A DNA stretch of 64,000 nucleotides from the NCBI GenBank assembly GCA_964575895.1, contig CAZNTE010000003.1, positions 54,754 to 118,753 on the forward strand. Reading direction: 5' to 3'. The notes under the pieces were generated by a model. The model saw only the letters and a program-made list of their open reading frames with translations, did not search any database and was not told where the DNA came from. This stretch comes from Gudongella sp964575895. Its GTDB lineage: Bacteria > Bacillota > Clostridia > Tissierellales > Tissierellaceae. How positions within the stretch are numbered: the stretch's first letter is position 1; every line of letters begins with the position of its first letter. Below are positions 35,759 to 43,546 of this stretch, piece by piece. The position numbers and the translations under genes were made by a program.

Positions 35759-35784
35759 AGCTGCCAACTATATGTTTGGCAGCT
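35759..35784 (-). terminator. Probable terminator of the metG-tatD-rnmV-rsmA unit
   Basis: Perfect AGCTGCCAA / TTGGCAGCT stem with an 8-nt loop overlapping the rsmA stop. The following minus-strand sequence (TCTTGTG) is only partly T-rich. Confidence 0.6.
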
Positions 35785-36628
35785 CCTTAGCTATTTTTAT
35801 AAAATCATCCATATCAAGATTTTCAGCTCTTAAACCCTCATCAATACCAGCTCTTTTAAGCGCATCTCTAATTTCATCCTTATCAGCATTTACTTCCTTG
35901 GATGATAGGGAATTTAAGAGAGTCTTTCTTCTTTTTAAAAAAGCAGCTCTAACTACTTTAAAATACTTGTCAGAATCCACATCAGGTAAATTTTCTCTTA
36001 CTACCAATTTAATAACTGAACTGTCTATTTTAGGCTGAGGCATGAATACACTTTTTGGGGCTTTTAAAACAATTTCAGGTTTAGTGTAATAGCCGACAAA
36101 TAATGTCAGTGAACCATAATCCTTGGAATGTGGTTTTGCTACCATTCTATCAGCTACTTCCTTTTGTACCATGACTGTTATGGATTTAAAGGGTAGGCCT
36201 TCTTCCAATAGTTTTATTATTATTGGTGTTGTAACATAGTAGGGTAGATTGGCAACAACCTTAACCGGTCCACCATCACACTTTTCATTGATGATATCTC
36301 TTAAGGGTAGTTTTAATACATCACCAAAGACAACTTCAGCATTGTCATAAGGTTTCAGTGTTTCCTCTAGGATAGGTTCCAACCTCTTATCTATCTCAAT
36401 TGCAACTACCTTCTTGGCATTAAGAGCCAATTCTTCAGTTAATGTTCCCATCCCCGGACCAATTTCAAGTACATAGTCATCCTTACTAATTCCAGCACCT
36501 TTGACTATATTTCTAACAATATTTCCATCTATTAAAAAATTTTGACCCAAGCCTTTGGAAAAGGTGAATCCATGTCTATCCAGTACTTCCTTAATTTGCT
36601 TAGGAGAATACAGTCTCTTATTTTCCAT
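35768..36628 (-). CDS. rsmA: 16S rRNA (adenine1518/1519-N6,N6)-dimethyltransferase
   Basis: 286 residues. KsgA/RsmA dimethylates two adenines in helix 45 of 16S rRNA using S-adenosylmethionine. Motifs: QNFLIDGNIVRNIV, the SAM-binding VLEIGPGMGTLTEEL, the base-flipping NLPYYVTTP and the C-terminal domain with RRKTLLNSL. Its start overlaps the end of rnmV by 11 bases. The run metG-tatD-rnmV-rsmA has the same order as in Bacillus subtilis. Confidence 0.97.
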   Translation of the reverse strand: MENKRLYSPKQIKEVLDRHGFTFSKGLGQNFLIDGNIVRNIVKGAGISKDDYVLEIGPGMGTLTEELALNAKKVVAIEIDKRLEPILEETLKPYDNAEVVFGDVLKLPLRDIINEKCDGGPVKVVANLPYYVTTPIIIKLLEEGLPFKSITVMVQKEVADRMVAKPHSKDYGSLTLFVGYYTKPEIVLKAPKSVFMPQPKIDSSVIKLVVRENLPDVDSDKYFKVVRAAFLKRRKTLLNSLSSKEVNADKDEIRDALKRAGIDEGLRAENLDMDDFIKIAKELPNI

Positions 36629-37163
36629 CTTTTTCTATCCTTTCCATGGCCCTTATAAATTCTTCTCTGGTTACACCCAGATGATTAAGCCTATTTAAAA
36701 GTTGCTTCCCGTTGGTATATCCTATGCCAAGGATTTCCCCTAACTTCTCTCTTTTTTCCCTTGAGCCTTCCCCTCCTGCCAAACCAAAGAGGATAACATC
36801 TTCCTTATCAAAGGTTTCCTTGCTTTCAATCATATTTGGTCTAGCTTTTTCTATAGCTTCAATTATATCCTTAGGAGTTGCATTCTCAACTCCGATATCT
36901 CCCTTTTTTAGTGCCTTCCCCTGGGGCAAGAATGCATGTTTACATTCAGGGATATGTTTTGATAAATCCTTTCTTATTCTCTCTCCACCAAAATCTGGAT
37001 CTGTTAGAATAATTAGACCTCTTCTCTTCTGAATTGATTTTAAGGTCTTGATTAGATTTTTCCCATATCCGAATCCATTTGTAGCTATTACTTCACATTC
37101 TATGGCAGCTTTAACAGCAGAGATATCATCTCTGCCCTCCACAACTATAACTTCTTTAATCAT
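36618..37163 (-). CDS. rnmV: Ribonuclease M5
   Basis: 181 residues from the ATG at 37163; the open frame extends to 37223 but that part overlaps tatD and is not family-like. RNase M5 makes the final cuts of 5S rRNA precursor. The TOPRIM domain is complete: VVEGRDDISAVKAA (catalytic Glu) and LTDPDFGGERIRK (DxD metal site). The C-terminal part (FGLAGGEGSREKREKLGEILGIGY) matches the family. It lies between tatD and rsmA with an overlap, so the three are co-transcribed. Confidence 0.95.
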   Translation of the reverse strand: MIKEVIVVEGRDDISAVKAAIECEVIATNGFGYGKNLIKTLKSIQKRRGLIILTDPDFGGERIRKDLSKHIPECKHAFLPQGKALKKGDIGVENATPKDIIEAIEKARPNMIESKETFDKEDVILFGLAGGEGSREKREKLGEILGIGYTNGKQLLNRLNHLGVTREEFIRAMERIEKDGK

Positions 37164-37179
37164 CGGAATACCTGCCTTT

Positions 37180-37950
37180 CTACCTGATGCCAAACAGCCT
37201 TTTAGCATTCTCTGATGTTGCACTTGCTACCTCTTCAAAACTCAATCCCCTTAGAGTTGCAATTTCTTTAGCCACATAAGAAACAAACATGGGCTCATTT
37301 CTCTTTCCTCTATAGGGTTCAGGGGATAGGTAGGGGCAATCTGTTTCAAGAAGCAACCTATCCAAGGGAACTATTTTTGCCACCTCTTTAGGGACTCTTG
37401 CATTCTTAAAGGTTACTGGACCACCTAAAGAAATATAAAAGCCTAATTTAAGATATTCTTTTGCAACTTCAACACTGCCTGAAAAGCAATGCATTACACC
37501 ACTTAGTCCACCTTTTTCAACGCCTTCTTTCACAAGATCAAAAGTGTCCTTGTCAGCATCTCGTGAATGTATAACAATAGGTTTATTTGATTCTCTGGCT
37601 AATTCTATTTGTTCCTTAAACCACTTTCTTTGAATCTCCCTAGGGGAGTTATCATAGTAGTAGTCAAGACCAATTTCACCAATGGCTACAACCTTTTCAT
37701 GTTCTACCATTCTCCTTATATTAAGAAGACCATCTTCTTCCAGGTCTTTAGCTGAGTGGGGGTGAACCCCCACTACGGCATAAACATTATCGTACTTATC
37801 AGCAAGGTCTATTGATGCTTGACTACTCTTCTCATCAGCACCTATATTTATTACTAACTCTACATTATTGTCCCTTAAAGCTCCAATTAATCTCTCCCTG
37901 TCTGGATCAAAACGCGGATCATCCAAGTGGACATGACTATCTATTAGCAT
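37180..37950 (-). CDS. tatD: TatD-family metal-dependent DNase
   Basis: 256 residues, TIM-barrel amidohydrolase fold. Metal ligands are visible: IDSHVHLDD at the N-terminus, VAIGEIGLDYYY (Glu), PIVIHSRDADKDT (His), MHCFSGS (His) and LLLETDCPYLSPEP (Asp). TatD proteins are 3'-5' exonucleases/AP endonucleases. The gene lies 11 bases after metG, as in Bacillus subtilis (yabD). Confidence 0.93.
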   Translation of the reverse strand: MLIDSHVHLDDPRFDPDRERLIGALRDNNVELVINIGADEKSSQASIDLADKYDNVYAVVGVHPHSAKDLEEDGLLNIRRMVEHEKVVAIGEIGLDYYYDNSPREIQRKWFKEQIELARESNKPIVIHSRDADKDTFDLVKEGVEKGGLSGVMHCFSGSVEVAKEYLKLGFYISLGGPVTFKNARVPKEVAKIVPLDRLLLETDCPYLSPEPYRGKRNEPMFVSYVAKEIATLRGLSFEEVASATSENAKRLFGIR

Positions 37951-37961
37951 TACAAATCCTC

Positions 37962-39938
37962 CTACGAAATACTGGCACCATCAGAAATATCTTCCAAAGT
38001 AGTTAGCAATGTTAGATTGCCGTCATTGTCTTCTGCAGCCAGAATCATACCTTTTGACTCTATTCCTCTTAACTTAACTGGTTTAAGATTTGCTACAACT
38101 ATAACCTTCTTGCCTACTAATTCCTCCGGCTTATAATATTCCTTTATACCTGATACAACGGTTCTATCTTCTTCTCCTACTTTCAAGGTTAGCACCAAAA
38201 GCTTATCTGCCTTGGGATGAGGTTGACAGTCCATAATCTTTGCAACCTTAAACTTTACCTTTAGAAAATCATCTATGGTTATTAACTCTTCTACTGTTTC
38301 AACCTTCACTTCTACCTTCTTTTCTTCCACTTTTGCTTTCTCCTTAGATTTAGATCTTTTCTCAATGAGACTATTGTTCGCTTCATTTAGTCTATCCAAT
38401 TCAAGGGCAATATCAAGTCTTGGGAAGATTATTCCTCCCTTGGATACTTTAGTACCTACCTTTAATTTGCCAAAGGTTTTAGCATCATCCCAAAGTAATT
38501 CTTCGTCTATTCCAAGTTGACTTCTAATTTCAGTGGATGTTCTATCCATAAATGGTTTGATCAGTATGGATACAATTCTTAGGGTTTCAGATAGGTTGTA
38601 TAATACTGTATCTAGTCTTTGTGTATCCCCATCCTTGGCTAATATCCAAGGCATTGTCTCATCTACATACTTATTTGTCCTTCTAATTAACTTCCAGACT
38701 TCCTCCAAGGCATTAGAAAAGTTCAGTTTATCCATGTACTCTTCAACATTCACTGCAACCTCAACAGCTTGGTTTTTCAGTGAATTATCCAAGTCTTCAT
38801 CTTCCTTGGTTGGTGGAGCGATAATTCCTTCATTGTACTTTTCTACCATTGAAACTGTCCTGGAGACTAGATTGCCTAAGTCATTTGCAAGATCAGAGTT
38901 TAATCTTTGGAGGAACTTCTCCCTTGAGAATGACCCATCTTGTCCAAAGGAGAATTCCCTTAATAGGAAATACTTAAAGGCATCAATTCCATATAGTTCA
39001 ATTATGGGTTCAGGATAGATGACATTTCCCTTTGATTTTGACATTTTATCATCCTCAAATAAGATCCATCCATGTCCAAATACCTTCTTAGGTAGTGGTA
39101 GATCCAGTGCCATTAGTATAGCAGGCCAAATTATTGTATGGAATCTTACAATCTCTTTTCCAACCAGATGAACATCTGCTGGCCAGAATTTATTGAAGTT
39201 ACTAGCATCATCTGATCCATATCCTAGGGATGTTATATAGCATGATAGAGCATCTATCCATACATATACCACATGCTTTGGATCAAACTCCACCTTAACT
39301 CCCCAATCAAAGGAACTTCTTGAAACGGAAAGATCATCCAAACCTTCCTTTAGAAAGTTATTTATCATTTCGTTTTTTCTACTCTCAGGTTGAATAAACT
39401 CTGGATTATCTTCATATAGTTGAATTAACCTATCTCTGTACTTGGAAAGCCTAAAGAAATATGCTTCTTCTTTTTCAGTGTGGGTTTCCCTTCCACAATC
39501 AGGACACTTGTGTCCATCCACCAACTGGGACTCAGACCAGAAGGATTCACATGGAGTACAATATGCGCCTTCATACTCATCCTTATATATTTCACCCTTT
39601 TCGTAGAGTTTAGTAAAGATATCAGCAACTGCCTTTTCATGTAGTGGATCTGTACTTCTTATAAAGGAATCATAGTCAATTTCTAGCATCTTCCATAATT
39701 CCTTAATATCTGCCACAATTTTATCCACATAAGCCTGTGGTGACATATTATTTTCCTTAGCCTTCTCTTGAATCTTCTGTCCATGTTCATCAGATCCAGT
39801 GGTAAAAAACACATCATATCCTTGAAGTTTCTTGAATCTCTTTATACTGTCAGCAGCCACAGTTGTATAAGTGTGACCAATATGAAGATTATCACTGGGG
39901 TAATAAATTGGAGTTGTTAAATAATAAGTTTTTTTCAT
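37962..39938 (-). CDS. metG: Methionyl-tRNA synthetase
   Basis: 658 residues. Class-I synthetase with HIGH at residues 19-22, KMSKSKG in the middle, a zinc knuckle (CTPCESFWS ... CPDCGRE), an anticodon-binding helical domain and a C-terminal tRNA-binding OB domain (FKVAKIMDCQPHPKADKLL). The OB-containing long form is typical of Firmicutes. Expression is under a T-box leader that ends 15-20 bases before the start, so uncharged tRNA-Met should turn it on. tatD, rnmV and rsmA probably share this control. Confidence 0.97.
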   Translation of the reverse strand: MKKTYYLTTPIYYPSDNLHIGHTYTTVAADSIKRFKKLQGYDVFFTTGSDEHGQKIQEKAKENNMSPQAYVDKIVADIKELWKMLEIDYDSFIRSTDPLHEKAVADIFTKLYEKGEIYKDEYEGAYCTPCESFWSESQLVDGHKCPDCGRETHTEKEEAYFFRLSKYRDRLIQLYEDNPEFIQPESRKNEMINNFLKEGLDDLSVSRSSFDWGVKVEFDPKHVVYVWIDALSCYITSLGYGSDDASNFNKFWPADVHLVGKEIVRFHTIIWPAILMALDLPLPKKVFGHGWILFEDDKMSKSKGNVIYPEPIIELYGIDAFKYFLLREFSFGQDGSFSREKFLQRLNSDLANDLGNLVSRTVSMVEKYNEGIIAPPTKEDEDLDNSLKNQAVEVAVNVEEYMDKLNFSNALEEVWKLIRRTNKYVDETMPWILAKDGDTQRLDTVLYNLSETLRIVSILIKPFMDRTSTEIRSQLGIDEELLWDDAKTFGKLKVGTKVSKGGIIFPRLDIALELDRLNEANNSLIEKRSKSKEKAKVEEKKVEVKVETVEELITIDDFLKVKFKVAKIMDCQPHPKADKLLVLTLKVGEEDRTVVSGIKEYYKPEELVGKKVIVVANLKPVKLRGIESKGMILAAEDNDGNLTLLTTLEDISDGASIS

Positions 39939-39960
39939 CCCACATCTTCCTTTCTAAAAA

Positions 39961-40200
39961 TTAAAAAATCCTCCGTCTCAATAGAGACGAAGGTTGACTT
40001 CGCGGTACCACTCTAATTAATCAAGCTTCACAGCTTGATACTCAATAGGTTATTAACCTTACATAATAACGGATGTCGCCGACTTAGCCTAATTATCAGC
40101 TAAATAATTCAGGGACCATCTTCAGAATACCATCATATCGAATTTCCACCATCTTCGACTCTCTTTAAATCAAGTTTATTCTTACTCTTCCCATCTCAAC
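39961..40200 (-). promoter_or_regulatory. T-box riboswitch of metG
   Basis: The minus strand contains the T-box core GAGTGGTACCGCG (about 40000-40012) followed by a terminator, AACCTTCGTCTC / GAGACGGAGG with a T tail (39963-39993). Stem I lies upstream with the AGAGAGTCG start and several ATG triplets that could be the specifier (most likely in GAAGATGGTCCCTG). The mutually exclusive antiterminator uses the T-box GGTACCGCG. The specifier position is not certain. Confidence 0.92.
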
Positions 40201-40222
40201 CTTTAAATATTAATTACTATTA

Positions 40223-40250
40223 ATTATACTTTATTGGAGTTATAAGTCAA
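40223..40250 (-). promoter_or_regulatory. Sigma-A promoter of the metG T-box leader
   Basis: TTGACT (40245-40250), 16-bp spacer, TATAAT (40223-40228) on the minus strand. The 610-bp interval 39939-40548 holds the T-box, this promoter, a hairpin at 40376-40397 (AAACCTCTTA/TAAGAGGTTT) and the yabE promoter. Confidence 0.8.
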
Positions 40251-40453
40251 GTGTTTAAGCCCACTAAGTATATATGGGGATATTATTTAGATACAATTAC
40301 CACAACAAATGATGTTTCAACTACTAGCTTAGGTTCATTTACATCTGATATTATTACAAGTCTAATAGCTTAAGCAAACCTCTTATTTAAGAGGTTTATA
40401 GGCCTTTATTATTCTTGTAATTTACAGAATATTCCGTGTATATAGTCAAAAAT

Positions 40454-40482
40454 TTGACAATATCTAATTTTTCGTTTAAAAT
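40454..40482 (+). promoter_or_regulatory. Sigma-A promoter of the YabE-like gene
   Basis: TTGACA (40454-40459), 17-bp spacer, TAAAAT (40477-40482). Confidence 0.85.
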
Positions 40483-40548
40483 ACAGAGACAGTCAAAAAT
40501 AGTTACAAAAGGGTTACATTTTTTGTAACAAAATTAAGGAGGAACATC

Positions 40549-41574
40549 ATGGACATAAAAAAGAACTTTGATTTTAACAAAGTTATTGTCCTCTTACTTC
40601 TTGTTATAGCAATGACTTTTTCATTAGGTGTTAACTTCTTCCAGGGAAATGAAGTAACTTTAGAACTTGACGGTGAAATTATCGAGATGGTCACTTTTCA
40701 AGTTACAGTGGGAGATTTTATAACACAAGAGGGAATCAGAGTTAAGGAAGGCGCATCCATAGAGCCATCCCTTGACACAATCATCGATAAGAATTTAAAA
40801 ATCACTATTATAAACCCAAAGAATTACACAATTTTGCACAGGGAAACGGAGTTACCTCTTGTCTCTCTAAACACAAGGGTTAGTGACATCCTTACGGATG
40901 CTAATATACAATTGGGACCAATGGATTATACAATACCATCCGTTGAAACCATTGTTGAACCCAACGCTGAAATTCAAGTTTTTAAGGTAAAAGAATTATC
41001 AAGAGTTGAGGAATCAGCTATTCCTTTTGAGAAAGAAGTAGTTAACAACCACAGAATAGACAAGGGTGTAGTTAACACGCTTCAAGAAGGAAAAGACGGT
41101 TTGAGAAGATCACATATTAGAGATATTTATATCAATGGGGTCTTAAGTTCATCTGTCATAGTAAGCGATACTATATTGGAGGAACCCCTCCCTCAAGTAA
41201 CAGAAAAGGGAACCAACAATGTATTATCCACATCTCGCGGGGACACCCGATTTAAAGAAGCTATGGTATTAGAGGCAACAGCCTATGACCTCTCTTACGC
41301 CTCCACAGGAAAAAGACCTGGGGACAAATATTGGGGTATCACAGCTTCAGGAACAAGGGCAAGACCTGGAACAGTTGCCGTTGATCCAAGGGTAATACCA
41401 CTTGGGACTAAACTTTATGTTGAATCCTTAGATGGGACAAAAGATTATGGATTTGCTATAGCAGAAGATGTAGGAGGCGCTATTAAAGGTATGAGAATCG
41501 ACCTTTTCTTTAACACAGCTACAGAAGTTAGAAACTTCGGTAGAAGAGATGTTAAAGTGTACATCTTAGAATAA
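40549..41574 (+). CDS. yabE: YabE-like G5/3D-domain cell-wall protein
   Basis: 341 residues. A short cytoplasmic N-terminus and one hydrophobic anchor (about 13-30), then two DUF348 modules (about 38-160), a G5-like segment (ESAIPFEKEVVNNHRIDKGV) and a C-terminal 3D domain of the double-psi barrel type (ATAYDLSYASTGKRPG, GTVAVDPRVIPLGTKLYV, GMRIDLFF) with its three conserved Asp. The domain order is that of YabE/RpfB-type cell-wall remodelling proteins; the 3D domain is a lytic-transglycosylase-like fold. A GGAGG site and a sigma-A promoter precede the gene. It lies next to metG and tatD as in Bacillus subtilis but on the opposite strand from them. Confidence 0.92.
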   Translation: MDIKKNFDFNKVIVLLLLVIAMTFSLGVNFFQGNEVTLELDGEIIEMVTFQVTVGDFITQEGIRVKEGASIEPSLDTIIDKNLKITIINPKNYTILHRETELPLVSLNTRVSDILTDANIQLGPMDYTIPSVETIVEPNAEIQVFKVKELSRVEESAIPFEKEVVNNHRIDKGVVNTLQEGKDGLRRSHIRDIYINGVLSSSVIVSDTILEEPLPQVTEKGTNNVLSTSRGDTRFKEAMVLEATAYDLSYASTGKRPGDKYWGITASGTRARPGTVAVDPRVIPLGTKLYVESLDGTKDYGFAIAEDVGGAIKGMRIDLFFNTATEVRNFGRRDVKVYILE

Positions 41575-41578
41575 GAAA

Positions 41579-41605
41579 GCCCAGGTTGAAAAACCTGGGT
41601 ATTTT
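41579..41605 (+). terminator. Terminator between the YabE-like and pullulanase genes (bidirectional)
   Basis: CCCAGGTT / AACCTGGG stem with TATTTTT tail; it serves the plus-strand gene and may serve the converging glycogen operon. Confidence 0.88.
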
Positions 41606-41631
41606 TATTCTTGTAGGAATGTATCTTTCCT

Positions 41632-43542
41632 CTATTTAATAACAAGCCTATAAACATAAGTTGAATATCTAGGGGTCTCAATCCCGTGGGGATGAGTGTA
41701 TTTTGTTGTTTGTGATATTCTACCCCCTTCATTGAATATGGGCACGATAGCTAGATCTTCAATCTTTCGATTATCCTGAGACTTAATATGTTTTTGTATA
41801 AGTGAATGAGACATTAAGCAAGGATTTGGATTGGCATTGTGAATAACCAGTAAATAATTACCATTGCTCTTTATGGTATAAGCTAATACAAAGCATCCGC
41901 CTTCTTGCCTTATAAATTTAAGCTTTGTTTTAATCTCACCTGAATCTTCCATTCTAAATTCACTATTCTCTTTTCTAAAGCAAATCAGTTCCTTCATAAA
42001 TTTAAAAAGTTCATAGTTATCTTCCTTTAAGGACCAATCAATTCTATTTATACTTATTGAGGCATTATATGTGTTTTCATGACCGGCTTTTGTCCTCATA
42101 AACTCGTTCCCTGCATGAATAAAAGGAACTCCCTGGGATAAAAATAGTATTGAATGAATAAATTTATTATACCTTACATATTCAATTTTATCCCTGTTTG
42201 GGAATATCTTAAGAAGCTTATCCTGTAATATTAAGTTATCATGGCTATTTACATAATTTATAGTCTCTTTTGGACTTCCTGCAAAACCAATATGGCCATC
42301 GTCATAGTATATTGATCCAGCTATACCAGTTTCAGTTGCAAACCTCTCATCCAAATTTCCCTGGGCAAACCCTAATCCCAGTCCGTCATTGTCTCCCTTT
42401 ATTGAATTTCTAAAATTATCATTAAATAAGGCGAAACCCAACTTCCCCTGGCTTCCCTTTGAAGTGGTTTTATTTGATGGAAGGGTTGTTATTCCACCAG
42501 TCCAAGGTTCTCCATAAATTAACACATCTTCCTTAAGCTTTCTTAATTGAACCACTGCCTCTTCCATGGTTTCAATATCAATCAAGGCCATTAGATCAAA
42601 CCTAAAACCATCAATTTTATACTCATTAATCCAGTACTTCAAACTATCAATTATAAATCTTCTAGCCATGGGATTTCGTGATTCAAATTCATTGCCACAA
42701 CCAGATCCATTTGAAAAACTACCATCAGAACTAATTCTATAGTAGTAATTAGGAAGAATAATGTTAAAGTTTGAATCTAGACTCCTGTAGGTATGGTTAT
42801 ATACAACATCCATTACAACCTTCATTCCCGCTTCATGAAGCTTCATAACCAGTGTTTTAAATTCCCTTATCCTCTCTTTGGGATCCTCTGGTTTTAGAGA
42901 ATATGAACCTTCCAACACATTATATAATTCAGGGTCATAACCCCAATTATAGTTTTTTTCATCAAAGAAGAATTCTCTTTCTTCCCTGACTGTTAGAAAA
43001 TCATATATGGGCATAAGATGCACATGAGTAATTCCCAGCTCTTTTAAATGATCAATCCCTGTAGAATAACCCTTGTAATTAGTTCCTTCTTCCACAAACC
43101 CTAAATAAGAACCCCTATTTTCTGCTCCAGATGTTCTAGAGTAGGTGAAATCTTTTATGTGTACCTCATATATTATTGAGTCAACTGCCCTTATTATACC
43201 TGGTTCACTATGATCTTCCCATCCTACGGGGTTGGTTGATTGTAAGTCAATAATTGCAGATCTAATTGAATTAATACTTGAACCATAACTGTAAGGATCT
43301 GTGACCTCATATCTGTTTTGAATGATGTAGGTATAAAAATGACCATCTAAGTCCCCTTCTATGAAGACTTCAAAGGTCCCATCAATCCCTTTGGACATTG
43401 AGAACTCTGATCTCATAAGTGTTGTTGCATCAGTGTATAGTCTTAACTTAATATCATCCCTTAAGGGTGAGAAGACTCTAAACAATGTACCTTCTTTGGA
43501 ATATATGGCGCCTAGAGGTTTGTCTGTAATATATTTATCCAT
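41632..43542 (-). CDS. Type I pullulanase-like debranching enzyme
   Basis: 636 residues from the ATG at 43542, nine bases after AAGGAGG; the open frame goes further but overlaps the preceding gene. An N-terminal CBM48-like domain (VFSPLRDDIKLRLY) is followed by a GH13 barrel. The pullulanase signature YNWGYDP is present, and the catalytic residues are visible: nucleophile Asp in FRFDLMALID, acid/base Glu in YGEPWTGG and the third Asp in NSHDN. There is no signal peptide, so it works in the cytosol on glycogen branches. It is the last gene of the glycogen operon, four bases after the phosphorylase homologue. Confidence 0.92.
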   Translation of the reverse strand: MDKYITDKPLGAIYSKEGTLFRVFSPLRDDIKLRLYTDATTLMRSEFSMSKGIDGTFEVFIEGDLDGHFYTYIIQNRYEVTDPYSYGSSINSIRSAIIDLQSTNPVGWEDHSEPGIIRAVDSIIYEVHIKDFTYSRTSGAENRGSYLGFVEEGTNYKGYSTGIDHLKELGITHVHLMPIYDFLTVREEREFFFDEKNYNWGYDPELYNVLEGSYSLKPEDPKERIREFKTLVMKLHEAGMKVVMDVVYNHTYRSLDSNFNIILPNYYYRISSDGSFSNGSGCGNEFESRNPMARRFIIDSLKYWINEYKIDGFRFDLMALIDIETMEEAVVQLRKLKEDVLIYGEPWTGGITTLPSNKTTSKGSQGKLGFALFNDNFRNSIKGDNDGLGLGFAQGNLDERFATETGIAGSIYYDDGHIGFAGSPKETINYVNSHDNLILQDKLLKIFPNRDKIEYVRYNKFIHSILFLSQGVPFIHAGNEFMRTKAGHENTYNASISINRIDWSLKEDNYELFKFMKELICFRKENSEFRMEDSGEIKTKLKFIRQEGGCFVLAYTIKSNGNYLLVIHNANPNPCLMSHSLIQKHIKSQDNRKIEDLAIVPIFNEGGRISQTTKYTHPHGIETPRYSTYVYRLVIK

Positions 43543-43546
43543 TTCC

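Noticed and set aside
36618..37223. Longer rnmV frame starting at 37223
   Set aside because: The extra 20 residues lie inside tatD and do not fit the family; ATG at 37163 gives the family start.
40251..40373. A 40-aa plus-strand ORF (GTG start, MFKPTKYIWGYY...) followed by a hairpin at 40376-40397
   Set aside because: Its start abuts the -35 of the metG promoter on the other strand, and the only possible ribosome site (TTGGAG) is 11 bases away inside that promoter. No recognisable family. Kept only as a note.
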